Source of the DNA: a bacterium
GTDB taxonomy: Bacteria; B130-G9
Direction: 5' to 3'
Assembly (NCBI GenBank): GCA_021160245.1
Contig: JAGHCW010000202.1
Coordinates: forward strand, 1 to 61,438
Length of the DNA: 61,438 bases
Position 1 is the first letter of the stretch. Every line of letters begins with the position of its first letter. Shown in pieces: positions 34,890 to 43,169 of this stretch. The position numbers and the translations under genes were made by a program. The notes beneath the pieces were generated by a model. That model was not told the origin of the DNA and did no database searches. It worked only from the letters and a program-made list of their open reading frames with translations.

Positions 34890-34905
34890 ACACACAATTG
34901 TGTGT
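34890..34905. promoter_or_regulatory. 16-base perfect palindrome (candidate operator)
   Basis: ACACACAATTGTGTGT, a perfect palindrome centred between 34897 and 34898. It lies about 45 bases before the receiver-like gene and within a 221-base gap that should hold the promoter of the CheA pair. Its size and position fit a dimeric repressor or activator site, possibly for the nearby IclR protein. No further copy was noticed. Confidence 0.45.
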
Positions 34906-34950
34906 CCTTGAACAATGTCAATTCGTCGAAGCATATAGGAGGGCTTGTGG

Positions 34951-35298
34951 ATGAACAAGAAGGTTGCGATCATAGTCTCGTCGCGGCATATGTGGATATC
35001 TGCCGCGTTTTCCGGAGTTAGGGAAGCGGGGATGTCACCCATAATCTGCCAAAGCGTAATCGATGTAGCAACAGAGTATGAAATGTTCACAGGAATTAAG
35101 TGTTCGCCTGAGTTGATCCTGGTGGATGGAGTCTTTCCCCCGAAGGAGACTCGGGAAATCCGCAAAATGTGTTCTGGCAACAGCACAAGTCTGAGAGTAA
35201 TACCACCTATTATCATAAGGCCAGGGGCAGCGGAGAAGATTCGCAGTGCGGTCATAAAGGAGAGCAGAAGTGAAGTTCAAGCGGTAGGTGGGCAGTAG
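34951..35298 (+). CDS. Receiver-like protein without the usual acidic pocket
   Basis: 115 residues from the ATG preceded by AGGAGG. It has receiver-like alternation of strands and helices: KKVAIIVSSRHMWISAAFSGVREAGMSP, then ELILVDGVFPPKETREIRKM and LRVIPPIIIRPGAAEKI. The Asp of ILVDG could match the phospho-acceptor, but the acidic pair expected after the first strand is replaced by SSRH and the conserved Lys is not obvious. So a degenerate or pseudo-receiver is likely. It abuts the CheA-like gene (TAG then ATG), suggesting one unit. Confidence 0.5.
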   Translation: MNKKVAIIVSSRHMWISAAFSGVREAGMSPIICQSVIDVATEYEMFTGIKCSPELILVDGVFPPKETREIRKMCSGNSTSLRVIPPIIIRPGAAEKIRSAVIKESRSEVQAVGGQ

Positions 35299-37173
35299 AT
35301 GCAGCAAGCATGCGATGGTCTGGCAGACCTTTGGGAAGATGAGTCGCTACTTGACGACTCACTTGGCGAAGTCATTGCGAGTCTGGACAGCGCTGAGGCA
35401 AAGTTTGTGGAGCAGGGAAAGCCGGTTGATGCTGCAGGACTGAGCGAGGTTCAGAGAGTTTTCCATACAGTGAAAGGACTTGCGGGTATGTTTGAGATAC
35501 GTCCCGCTGTCGAGTTGGCCCACGCTGCCGAGGACCTAATAAAAACTATCACATCTCGGGATAGTGCCGTTGACTACCCCACGGTCGAGGTTTTGCTAAC
35601 GACCATTGATCTATTGCGGGAGGCTTACAGCGCGGCAATCGCGCAAAGGGGAGCTCTGTCGTCTTTGCTTGGCGAAGCGATTGACAGGTCAATTATGGCG
35701 ATCCACTCGCGAGAGGAAGAGATTACTTCCGGCCTTGAGGATGAGTTCACAGATGAGGCGTTCTTAAGAATCGGTCAGATACTCTTTTCAGGGGGCAAGG
35801 TGTCCAAAGAGGGCCTGGAGGAATCGCTATCCGAGAAGCCGCGCCTGGGCGATGTCTTGCAGGAGAAAGGTCTCGTCACGAAGGGTGATGTGAAGCACGC
35901 CCTGCAGCTTCAGGAGAACCTCGGCAAGGCTCGCGGCAATGTTGATCAGGCCTTTCTGAAAATACCCGCCAGATCACTGGACAAGATATTCTCTATGATC
36001 GGTCAGTTTCAGCTCTGCGTTACTACTCTGCGCGATCTGGTCAAGGCGAGAGGTGAACTTGCCCGCGACAGACTGACTGCGGCGTCAGATAGTTTTGCGA
36101 ACATCTGCGATGAGATCACTCGCGACATAACTTTGCTGAGAATGGTGCCTATCAAGGGAATTGCGGTGAAAGTGAGGAGGATAGCGCAGTCAACCGCTAG
36201 CAAAGTAGGAAAGAACATCGAGCTTGAGTTCCGTGATAATGCTGTGCTGTTCGATAAATCGAGACTTGGGTTTCTCGACACCGTGATCGTCCACTGCGTA
36301 CGTAACGCCGTCGATCATGGAGTTGAGTCGCCGGAAGTCAGGAGCGAGCATGGCAAGACTCCGGTTGGGCACATTTGTGTTACCTTCCAACAGGACGCGC
36401 AGTCAATTACGATCACAATTGAGGACGATGGGGGAGGGATTGACCGGAGCAAGGTCAAGAAGAAAGCTGTTGAGGCAGGATTCGACTTCGATTCAGGCCG
36501 GGAACTTACGGATGAGGAGCTCGTTGATGTTCTGTTCAGCGATGGATTCTCAACGGCTGAGACAACTACCGAAATATCGGGCCGTGGCGTAGGGCTTAAC
36601 GCCGTGAAAGAAGCCGTGATAGAGCTGTCGGGAAAGATGCGTTTGACAACCCAGGCAGGGATCGGGACGAAGTTCGTCGTTGAACTGCCTCGGAAAAGTG
36701 TCGCGTTCGACTCCAAGCTTCGCCCGTTCATCACGATGCAAGTCAACGGTTCTCTTTTTGGTATCCCCTTTGAGAATCTGGTGAGGCTCCTTTCTGGGGC
36801 AGATGAATCTAGCACAGCTAACATCGACCGCGACGGTTCACTTCTCATGCTGCCTGAGGGGATCGCGCCTCATTATTCTTTCGAAAGGCTCATTGACATT
36901 CCGTCTGATGGATGCGAAGCACGCCGCGAGTGTATCCTCCTCGCTGATGGGGCCAAGAAGCTTCTGGCGCTTTCGGTACCGAAAGTGCGAGACCTCTTGA
37001 AGCTTGGAACTGTTGCCCTACCCGGACAACTCGGCGAGAACAATCTCATTGATGCGACAGCAACGCTCCCCTCGGGCGAGATCATTCAGATTCTCAACAT
37101 GACGGGGCTATTCGACATGACGCGACAGCAGCCGTCGCACGGCGACTCACAAGGGGCGGCGCGCTGCAATTGA
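35299..37173 (+). CDS. CheA-like histidine kinase with inserted MshEN-like segment (orphan)
   Basis: 624 residues. Hpt domain with phospho-acceptor His56 (VFHTVKGLAGMFE). Next, about residues 150-215, two short repeats (RIGQILFSGGKVSKEGLEESL; RLGDVLQEKGLVTKGDVKHAL) that resemble the GspE/MshE N-terminal fold in place of the usual CheY-binding P2. Then dimerisation helices, N-box HCVRNAVDHGVESPEVR, G1 DDGGGID, G2 GRGVGLNAVKEAV, and a C-terminal CheW-like domain (FITMQVNGSLFGIPFENLVRLL). Thus all catalytic boxes are kept. No cheW, cheY, mcp or cheR gene is nearby. Role inferred: phosphotransfer to an unknown output, perhaps the adjacent receiver-like protein. If the MshEN-like segment is real it may bind a nucleotide such as c-di-GMP. 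Confidence 0.85.
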   Translation: MQQACDGLADLWEDESLLDDSLGEVIASLDSAEAKFVEQGKPVDAAGLSEVQRVFHTVKGLAGMFEIRPAVELAHAAEDLIKTITSRDSAVDYPTVEVLLTTIDLLREAYSAAIAQRGALSSLLGEAIDRSIMAIHSREEEITSGLEDEFTDEAFLRIGQILFSGGKVSKEGLEESLSEKPRLGDVLQEKGLVTKGDVKHALQLQENLGKARGNVDQAFLKIPARSLDKIFSMIGQFQLCVTTLRDLVKARGELARDRLTAASDSFANICDEITRDITLLRMVPIKGIAVKVRRIAQSTASKVGKNIELEFRDNAVLFDKSRLGFLDTVIVHCVRNAVDHGVESPEVRSEHGKTPVGHICVTFQQDAQSITITIEDDGGGIDRSKVKKKAVEAGFDFDSGRELTDEELVDVLFSDGFSTAETTTEISGRGVGLNAVKEAVIELSGKMRLTTQAGIGTKFVVELPRKSVAFDSKLRPFITMQVNGSLFGIPFENLVRLLSGADESSTANIDRDGSLLMLPEGIAPHYSFERLIDIPSDGCEARRECILLADGAKKLLALSVPKVRDLLKLGTVALPGQLGENNLIDATATLPSGEIIQILNMTGLFDMTRQQPSHGDSQGAARCN

Positions 37174-37293
37174 AGGCCAAGCAACGCAAGGGTTTTCGGA
37201 AATACTGAGGCTCAGGTCAATAGCTCGCAGGCCAAATAGCCATGTTCACAACACAAGTGAAGGGGAATGCTGAGGTCTGTCTTTCTGATCATG

Positions 37294-37691
37294 CTCTGAG
37301 GCAAGCTGGCTTCAGGAGAATATCCCGCTTGACCCGGCGGAACTGGAGAAAAGTCCCCATCTGAGGGACCTCGCAGGTCACATCGCTGAAAGTGTCGTAG
37401 GGGCATATCTCGGAGCAATACAAGGCCTTGATTTAGCTCATTTTCCAGAACGCGGGGCTGAACCAGAGGTCGATTTTGTCTTCACAATAGGAGATAAACG
37501 AATCCCGTTAGAGGTCAAATACCGGAGCAGGATCGATCCCCAAAGGGACACGCTGGGGCTGAGGGCCTTCTTGGAGAAGACCGTCTATAACGCCCCTTTC
37601 GGCATACTCATAACGATGACGGACGATGTGGTCATCCCCGACCCGCGCATCGTAGCCCTGCCACTTAGCAGCTTCCTCCTTCTCACATAGC
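37294..37691 (+). pseudogene. Remnant of a DUF4143-containing AAA-type ATPase gene (C-terminal part only)
   Basis: An open frame of about 130 codons without a usable start. It reads NIPLDPAELEKSPHLRDLAG, HIAESVVGAYLGAIQGLDLA, HFPERGAEPEVDFVFTIGDK, RIPLEVKYRSRIDP, ending ALPLSSFLLLT. This matches the nuclease-like DUF4143 end of archaeal/bacterial ATPases of the HTH-AAA-DUF4143 family, including the EVDF...EVKY motif. The ATPase domain that should precede it is missing, so the gene has been mostly deleted. The 5' breakpoint falls shortly after the CheA gene. Confidence 0.7.
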
Positions 37692-37815
37692 GTTCATCCG
37701 GCGCGCTTGTTCTCGCCGTTGCGTCCCAATGGTTGCTATGACTGTGCCTTGTGATTAGTATTGCTGCGAGGCTGATACTCAAATCATAATTCTTGTGAAA
37801 ATGGGGAGAAATAAC

Positions 37816-38391
37816 GTGAAGGTCGTGGCATTTAACGGAAGTCCGAGAAAAAACGGGAACACTTCCCTTCTCGTCAACTACGTCTTTGAGGAGCTGAAAA
37901 AGGAGGGCATCGATACTGAAATGGTCCAGGTGGGCGGCAAGATGTTGCGCGGCTGCACAGCCTGCTATCAGTGCTATGAGAACAAGGACAAGCGCTGTGT
38001 CATCGACGGGGATGAAGTCAATCAATACATCGAGAAGATGATTGAGGCGGACGGAATAATTCTCGCATCGCCGGTCTATTTCACGGACGTTACAGCAGAA
38101 ATGAAGGCGCTCATCGACCGAGCGGGATTTGTTACAAGGGGAAATGGCAGCCTGCTGGCTCGCAAAGTCGGCGCCTCAGTCGTTGCGGTCCGACGAGGCG
38201 GTCAGCTGCACACATTCGACACGCTTAATCACTTCTTCCTGATTAGCCAGATGATCGTTCCAGGGTCTGTTTACTGGAACTTCGGCATCGGCCGCAACAT
38301 CGGCGACGTCCATCAGGACGAAGAGGGCGTGAAGACGATGAAAACTCTCGGCCAGAACATGGCCTGGCTGCTGAAGAAGATCAACGTGTAG
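37816..38391 (+). CDS. NADPH-dependent FMN reductase / flavodoxin-family protein
   Basis: About 191 residues from a GTG giving the classic start MKVVAFNGSPRKNGNTSLL (the flavin phosphate loop); GGGGAG lies about 8 bases ahead, and an ATG at 37801 is an alternative. Other family blocks: CTACYQCYENKDKRCVI (two cysteines of the iron-sulphur-flavoprotein-like subgroup, though without a full cluster motif), ILASPVYFTDVTAEMKALIDR and VGASVVAVRRGGQLHTFDTL. It reduces flavins or small electrophiles with NAD(P)H. Probable role: redox or detoxification in an anaerobe. Confidence 0.85.
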   Translation: MKVVAFNGSPRKNGNTSLLVNYVFEELKKEGIDTEMVQVGGKMLRGCTACYQCYENKDKRCVIDGDEVNQYIEKMIEADGIILASPVYFTDVTAEMKALIDRAGFVTRGNGSLLARKVGASVVAVRRGGQLHTFDTLNHFFLISQMIVPGSVYWNFGIGRNIGDVHQDEEGVKTMKTLGQNMAWLLKKINV

Positions 38392-38415
38392 CGAGCTTCT
38401 GCGGTGAATGATTAT

Positions 38416-38550
38416 GGAGTGTGGTGACTTGACGCCGCCTTGGCTCGCCGCGCTATCTATATTTACATTGATGGCGTCCAGGTCGGAAGATGGTGTCTGA
38501 AATGTCAAATGGGGCGGTCTATTGGATGTGGTGTCAAGTCACCGCACTCC
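38416..38550. repeat. REPIN-like element with 21-base inverted ends
   Basis: Left end GGAGTGTGGTGACTTGACGCC (38416-38436; split here as GGAGTGTGG + TGACTTGACGCC) and right end 38530-38550, its reverse complement with two mismatches. About 93 bases lie between, including another small palindrome-rich part. The same core (GGAGTGCGGTG ... CACCGCACTCC) recurs at 52599-52790 and 52932-52959. It has no coding capacity. Such elements are moved by dedicated transposases (RAYTs), none in this window. Confidence 0.65.
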
Positions 38551-38567
38551 CAAAAGCCAGCGTCGCG

Positions 38568-39362
38568 TCAAATTGACATGTCAATCGAAGAGGCTGCTTG
38601 ACCACCCGTCAACCCATAGCCATCCATGAGAGTTGAGCCGCCATTCTTCTCTTGAACCGGCGAGGCGCCTCGGCTGGATTGATTGCCCGCCGTGGCCTCG
38701 CGCTTCTGCTCCTCGGCCAGCTCCGCTCGGGCTTCTCGCTCCATCTGATCCGCCTCTGCGGCAACACGCCTGTCCTGAGGCGAGGGGTCCATCGGAGCCA
38801 ATGCGGCGCGCTTGACCTTCTTGGCTTTTTCGATGTCTTTTTCTGGGTCGCCTGTCTTCGACACGTCTATTCGAGCGTGCCCTCCAACTGCATAGCGCTT
38901 TCCGTCAGGGCCGCTTTTGAACTCATAGGTCGGATTGCTTGCCCCGGCGTTGACGTGAGCTTGCTCATGGTTCCGCACGTGCCGATCTCGCTTCTCAAGC
39001 TTCTCGACTTCTTTTTTTTCCGACGCAGTCAGTTCATCCGAAGAGGTGAGGTCACTGGCCGTTACAGGCGTCTGCTCGCGCCCAATCTGCGACTTAGTTG
39101 CCTCATCGAGATTTCTCCCATCCGCCTCGCAATTGCAGCCTTTATCCATACCCCCGAGGTCGCGCGAGAGGCGTGAGATCAACTCCCGGCACTCATCGCT
39201 TATGCAAACGCTGTCCTCAATTGCCGCGGACGAGCCATGCGCCTCACCCATGTCTCTTGCCTGGCCAGCGGTGCCTTCAGCGCGAGCTACTGATGACAGA
39301 CTGTCAATTGACGCGGCATTGGAATGAAATGTAGGCATATAAGGACCTGTGCAATCAGACAT
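38568..39362 (-). CDS. SprA-related putative metalloprotease
   Basis: About 264 residues from the ATG giving MSDCTGPYMP; a TTG 25 codons earlier is an alternative. The hallmark is the centre: EKKEVEKLEKRDRHVRNHEQAH (HExxH zinc motif, His-Glu-Gln-Ala-His), then YEFKSGPDGKRYAVGGHARID and KVKRAALAPMDPSPQDRRVAAEA. This fits the SprA family of putative metalloproteases. The N-terminal half has low complexity and cysteines (KGCNCEADG). No signal peptide is seen. The target is unknown. Confidence 0.75.
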   Translation of the reverse strand: MSDCTGPYMPTFHSNAASIDSLSSVARAEGTAGQARDMGEAHGSSAAIEDSVCISDECRELISRLSRDLGGMDKGCNCEADGRNLDEATKSQIGREQTPVTASDLTSSDELTASEKKEVEKLEKRDRHVRNHEQAHVNAGASNPTYEFKSGPDGKRYAVGGHARIDVSKTGDPEKDIEKAKKVKRAALAPMDPSPQDRRVAAEADQMEREARAELAEEQKREATAGNQSSRGASPVQEKNGGSTLMDGYGLTGGQAASSIDMSI

Positions 39363-39582
39363 ATCTACATCTCTCAAATCATTTCTTGCAGCAGCTATCC
39401 GTATCCACTTGCTCTCAGTATCGGCGATACGCGCCAAAACCTTTACTTACAGAAAAACGGCGCCTCGATGTTCCTGTGCATCAAAAGATAGACGAGAACC
39501 ATTATTATGTGATAACTCTTGTTAAGAGACAATGAACGACTGCTAATCCACGGATTGAAATCATCATCACAAGGAGAACCAA

Positions 39583-40104
39583 ATGGGAAAGACTGAAGAA
39601 AACCTGAAGGCCGCATTTGCCGGCGAATCGCAGGCGCGAAACAAGTACAACTACTTCGCGAGTGTAGCGAGAAAAGCGGGTTACCACTATGTTGCCAAGG
39701 CTTTTGAGGAATCAGCGGAGAATGAGAAGCAACACGCAAAGGACGAGTTCAAGCTGCTGAATGGCATTGGTGACACAGCGGCGAATCTGAACGAGGCGAT
39801 CGAGGGCGAGCATTATGAGACGACCGATATGTATCCGACATTCGCAAAGGAGGCGGAGGAGGAAGGCAACATGGCGGCCGCCAACCTCTTCCGGCAGATA
39901 GCGAAGGTTGAGAAGCATCACAGGGACAGATACAAGCGTCTTCTTGAGATGCTCGAGAATGGCACTCTTTACAAAAGGGATGAGCCGGTGAACTGGAAGT
40001 GCAGCGTCTGCGGCTTTGTATATGACGGCACAGAGCCTCCGCCGAAATGCCCATGCTGCAAGCACTCCAAGGAGTACTACGAGCCTGAGGATTGGGGCGT
40101 CTAG
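39583..40104 (+). CDS. rbr: Rubrerythrin
   Basis: 173 residues. The diiron four-helix domain has the expected Glu/His ligands (FAGESQARNKY, ESAENEKQHAKDEF, EIEH-like EGEHYETTDMYP, KVEKHHRDRYKRL). The C-terminal rubredoxin domain has CSVCGFVYDG ... KCPCCKHSKEYY. It detoxifies peroxide with NAD(P)H-derived electrons in anaerobes. An AAGGAGA site precedes the ATG. It is divergent from the SprA gene; in the 145-base gap is CTCTT-GTT-AAGAG, a possible small inverted repeat. The rubredoxin-GltS fusion next door could supply electrons. Confidence 0.95.
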   Translation: MGKTEENLKAAFAGESQARNKYNYFASVARKAGYHYVAKAFEESAENEKQHAKDEFKLLNGIGDTAANLNEAIEGEHYETTDMYPTFAKEAEEEGNMAAANLFRQIAKVEKHHRDRYKRLLEMLENGTLYKRDEPVNWKCSVCGFVYDGTEPPPKCPCCKHSKEYYEPEDWGV

Positions 40105-40226
40105 CTTAAAAAGCCATCGTGGCGGGCGCAGTCCGTCTCGCGGTTTTCGCCTTCAACCAAATGGGGTCGGGCATGGGTCCGACTCCAGACGGCCAGAATC
40201 CATCATCCAGATAGGGGCATTGCGAT

Positions 40227-41654
40227 ATGGCGATATATGAATGCAGCGTCTGCGGACACATCTTTGACGAGGAAAAAGAGGGCAAAAAGTGGGATGGCCT
40301 GCCGAGTGATTGGGCATGTCCGATCTGCGATTCCCCTAAGCCATATTTCAAGTCACAGGGGATGGAGTCTGCGAAGGAAGAGCCTGCTTTGGCTAAAGAA
40401 CCTCCAACGAAAAGCGGCGTAAGCCCCAACGACTATCTCGCGGAGTGGAGCAGACACTCCGATCCCCTCGAAACGCACATGGCGGATATCCATGAGATAG
40501 CGAGACTAGGCGAGTCCCTGCATGAGCCGATGAGGTCGAGAAAGCCGGTCGTCTCATGGGACGACATACTGATAAAAGGCGCCCAGCTCGCAAGGATACC
40601 TCTTGCGGATGATGACATCGTAAGCACCAAGACAATAATCGGCCCCAGGGCAAAGAAACCGCTTGTAATCGAGACGCCGATTTACGTCTCCCACATGTCC
40701 TTTGGCGCGTTGTCCAAGCGGGTCATAACCGCCCTTGCGAAGGGCAGCGCCTCGGTCAAGACGACGATGTGTTCCGGCGAGGGCGGCATCCTACCGGATT
40801 CGATTGATAACGCATACAAGTTCATCTTCGAATACGTGCCGAACGAATACAGCGTCACGGAAGAGAACCTAAAGCGCGTGGACGCAATAGAGATCAAGAT
40901 AGGCCAATCCGCAAAACCGGGCATGGGCGGCCATCTCCCAGCGGCCAAAGTAACCGATGAGATAGCGGCGCTAAGAGGCCGTCCGCTCGGGTCCGACATC
41001 ATAAGCCCCTCTCGCTTCCGGGATATTAGGAACAAAGATGACCTGAGAAAAAAGGTCAACATGCTAAGAGATAAGTCAGGCGGCAAACCGATTGGAATAA
41101 AGCTCGCCGCAGGAATTATCGAGGCGGACCTCGAGGTCGCGCTCTATGCGGAGCCGGACTTCATCACGATTGATGGCAGAGCAGGCGCAACGGGTTCCGC
41201 TCCGAAGTTCGTGAAGGACTCTACATCGATCCCATGTATATACGCGCTTTATCGAGCGAGGAAGTTCCTCGACGAGAAGGGCGCGAGGGAAGTCTCGCTT
41301 TTGATAACGGGCGGCCTGCGCATCTCGTCGGACTTTGCTAAGGCACTTGCCCTGGGCGCCGACGCTGTCGCAATAGGAACCGCCGCGCTAATGGCGTGTG
41401 GATGTCAACAACACAGAATCTGTGGAACGGGCAAATGCCCCGTCGGCATAACGACCCACGACCCAAACCTAACCCAGCGCCTCAACATAGATGAATCCGC
41501 CCGGCGCCTCTCAAACTTCCTCCGAGTATCAACTGAGGAGCTCAAAACCTTCGCCAGATTGACCGGCGCAGACGACGTCCACAAGCTCTCCATGCTTGAT
41601 ATATGCACCACCAACTCGGAGATCTCGGACTACACGGATATTGAGCATGTGTGA
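40227..41654 (+). CDS. Rubredoxin - glutamate-synthase-like FMN oxidoreductase fusion
   Basis: 475 residues. Residues 1-45 are a rubredoxin (CSVCGHIFDEEKEGKKWDGL, then CPICDSPKP). The rest is the FMN-binding barrel of glutamate synthase domain 2: PIYVSHMSFGALSKRV, CSGEGGILPDSI, KIGQSAKPGMGGHLPA, FITIDGRAGATGSAPKFV, ALGADAVAIGTAALMACGCQQ, and the 3Fe-4S type Cys pattern CGCQQHRICGTGKCPVGI. It lacks the glutaminase domain, so ammonia or another donor must be used, or the reaction differs. It follows rubrerythrin by 122 bases on the same strand; electron transfer to rubrerythrin or an oxidative-stress role is plausible. Confidence 0.85.
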   Translation: MAIYECSVCGHIFDEEKEGKKWDGLPSDWACPICDSPKPYFKSQGMESAKEEPALAKEPPTKSGVSPNDYLAEWSRHSDPLETHMADIHEIARLGESLHEPMRSRKPVVSWDDILIKGAQLARIPLADDDIVSTKTIIGPRAKKPLVIETPIYVSHMSFGALSKRVITALAKGSASVKTTMCSGEGGILPDSIDNAYKFIFEYVPNEYSVTEENLKRVDAIEIKIGQSAKPGMGGHLPAAKVTDEIAALRGRPLGSDIISPSRFRDIRNKDDLRKKVNMLRDKSGGKPIGIKLAAGIIEADLEVALYAEPDFITIDGRAGATGSAPKFVKDSTSIPCIYALYRARKFLDEKGAREVSLLITGGLRISSDFAKALALGADAVAIGTAALMACGCQQHRICGTGKCPVGITTHDPNLTQRLNIDESARRLSNFLRVSTEELKTFARLTGADDVHKLSMLDICTTNSEISDYTDIEHV

Positions 41655-41692
41655 TAGTACAATCCGCTTCATTCTCACAAGGAGATTGGACC

Positions 41693-41872
41693 ATGAAGAT
41701 CAAAGTGATTGTGCATGACGCGGAGGAAGGCGGCTATTGGGCTGAAGTCCCGGCAATCCCCGGCTGCGCCACGCAGGGCGAGACGATGGAAGAGTTGACG
41801 GCCAACCTCCGCGAGGCGATTGAGGGATGCTTGTCAGTAGGTTCTGCCCCTCTGGCTGAATGCTCTGTATGA
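41693..41872 (+). CDS. HicB-like antitoxin / UPF0150 protein (solitary)
   Basis: 59 residues from the ATG preceded by AAGGAG. MKIKVIVHDAEEGGYWAEVPAIPGCATQGETMEELTANLREAIEGCL is a full HicB/UPF0150 fold (GYWAEVPAIPGC, QGETMEEL). No hicA-like gene is directly next to it, although a frameshifted HEPN-like gene follows by 19 bases. As a solitary HicB it may regulate itself or have lost its toxin. Confidence 0.82.
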   Translation: MKIKVIVHDAEEGGYWAEVPAIPGCATQGETMEELTANLREAIEGCLSVGSAPLAECSV

Positions 41873-41891
41873 GGATTAGGAGGTAGGATGC

Positions 41892-42754
41892 ATGGAAATC
41901 AAGCCCGATTCGGGATCCGTCGGGATGGCGCTGGGTTCAATCATTATTCCGGAAATCAAGCGGCGGATAGACCAAAAGGGCGTGAAGACGCCATTGTTGC
42001 TTCATTGTTTTCAGATTCTATATCGTCCTGATGCGCCAGCGACACCTGAGATTAGGCTGAACGAAGAGGTGGCGGGCTACGTTGTTGTGAAGCGGCCGTC
42101 CAAGGAAGAGGATCTTGGGAAACCAATAAGCTATGCTGAAATAGAAGGATTCGGTCCGAAAATGGACCTTGTTCAGTCCGATCTCAATTGCGCCCATTTG
42201 ACAGTTTTTTGGATCCATCCAAACCTCCCACAAGGAGCATCAGATTCGGCGATCCCAATCTTCCTGAACCTCATATCAAATTCGGACTGAACATAACGTG
42301 GTACTACGATGCGAGATGGCGGAAGGGAGACGCTAGAAAATATCTTGACATAGGACTAGAATTCCTCGAGGCCTCAAGATCGGCATGGGATAATGGCCAT
42401 AAAAGGCCTGCTCTCGACAACCTTTTTTCGGCTGTGGAACTCATAGTGAAGTCTAGACTGCTGCTCTTTTCGCCTGATGAGAAGCTGGACGGCAAGGACG
42501 GACATCAGCTTGTGCATAAAGCAACCATAAGGCAAGTGAATAAGGGCCTATTGGATGAATCGTACCTCCAATTGGGCCAAGAACTGCATGAACTGCGACT
42601 CCTTGCCCGCTATGAACCAAATGAGCTTGATTGTGACAACACGCGCTATTCGAAGATACTTTCGGAGATGGATCGTCTTGTTGAGCTGACAAAGGAGAAA
42701 CAGGGATCCAGCTTCCTTCCGGTTCTCAACAATGAAGGAGAGAGTGCGCAATGA
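41892..42754 (+). pseudogene. HEPN-like domain gene split by a one-base frameshift
   Basis: An AGGAGG precedes the ATG. The first frame (41892-42290) is MEIKPDSGSVGMALGSIIIP onward, an unrecognised N-terminal domain. The second frame carries on LDPSKPPTRSIRFGDPNLPE and ARKYLDIGLEFLEASRSAWD, then NLFSAVELIVKSRLLLF and HELRLLARYEPNELD, an all-helical region like HEPN or related nucleotide-binding helical domains. The two frames meet at a run of six T (42205-42210). If the run is one base off, a single protein of about 287 residues results. It shares ATGA with the next HicB-like frame, implying a three-gene operon. Real decay and sequencing error cannot be separated by eye. Confidence 0.6.
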
Positions 42755-42979
42755 GCTTTCGGACGCATAGGCAGATAAACTTGAAAGGCATCAAGATCAT
42801 TGTTGGGAAGCGCCCAGACGGATACGTCGCGTACCCTCTAGGCATAAAGGGCGTTGTCGTGGGTCAGGGCGACACTTATGACGAGGGCGCTTAAGGATGT
42901 TAAGTCTGCAATTGCATTTCATATCGAGACGTTTCGTAGCGATGCTATGAAGGCAGGCCAATCCCCTGGAAGGGGATAA
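42751..42979 (+). pseudogene. HicB-like antitoxin with a one-base insertion
   Basis: Starts ATGAGC within the HEPN-like stop (ATGA). It reads MSFRTHRQINLKGIKIIVGK, RPDGYVAYPLGIKGVVVGQGDTYDEG and then stops. Removing one G from the GGG at 42885-42887 restores DTYDEALKDVKSAIAFHIETF as in HicB (COG1598) proteins, ending RSDAMKAGQSPGRG. So the frame is broken by one base. Role: antitoxin-like transcription partner, perhaps of the HEPN-like gene before it. Confidence 0.6.
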
Positions 42980-42984
42980 TGTGA

Positions 42985-43160
42985 ATAGCCCCGTGTGAAA
43001 CGCGGGGAATCAGACGGCCCGTCAACAGCACCTCGACTCTGACGGATCACGCCCCGCCGAACCGCCATTTGGCGCCCCTTCAGGGCGGTTGTTGTTTTTC
43101 GCCGTCTTTTTCCCGTGGGTTGCCACCCACGGCTACTGTTGTTCATCCCTTTCAGGGATG
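42985..43160. repeat. Cluster of palindromic REP-like modules
   Basis: Several palindromes in 175 bases: CCCCGTG-TGAAA-CGCGGGG (around 42990-43008), AACCGCC ... GGCGGTT (around 43059-43090), CCGTGGGT-TGCC-ACCCACGG (43113-43132). The tail CGGCTACTGTTGTTCATCC followed by CTTTCAGGGATG (43130-43160) is shared with 9688-9717. No coding sense. It separates the HEPN/HicB remnants from the TPR remnant. Confidence 0.6.
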
Positions 43161-43169
43161 GCGCCGTTA

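Noticed and set aside
34821-35255. 144-codon minus-strand frame over the receiver-like gene
   Set aside because: No ribosome site; the plus frame has AGGAGG and abuts the CheA gene.
37174-37293. Transposase fragment near the DUF4143 remnant
   Set aside because: No transposase motif or terminal repeats could be seen.
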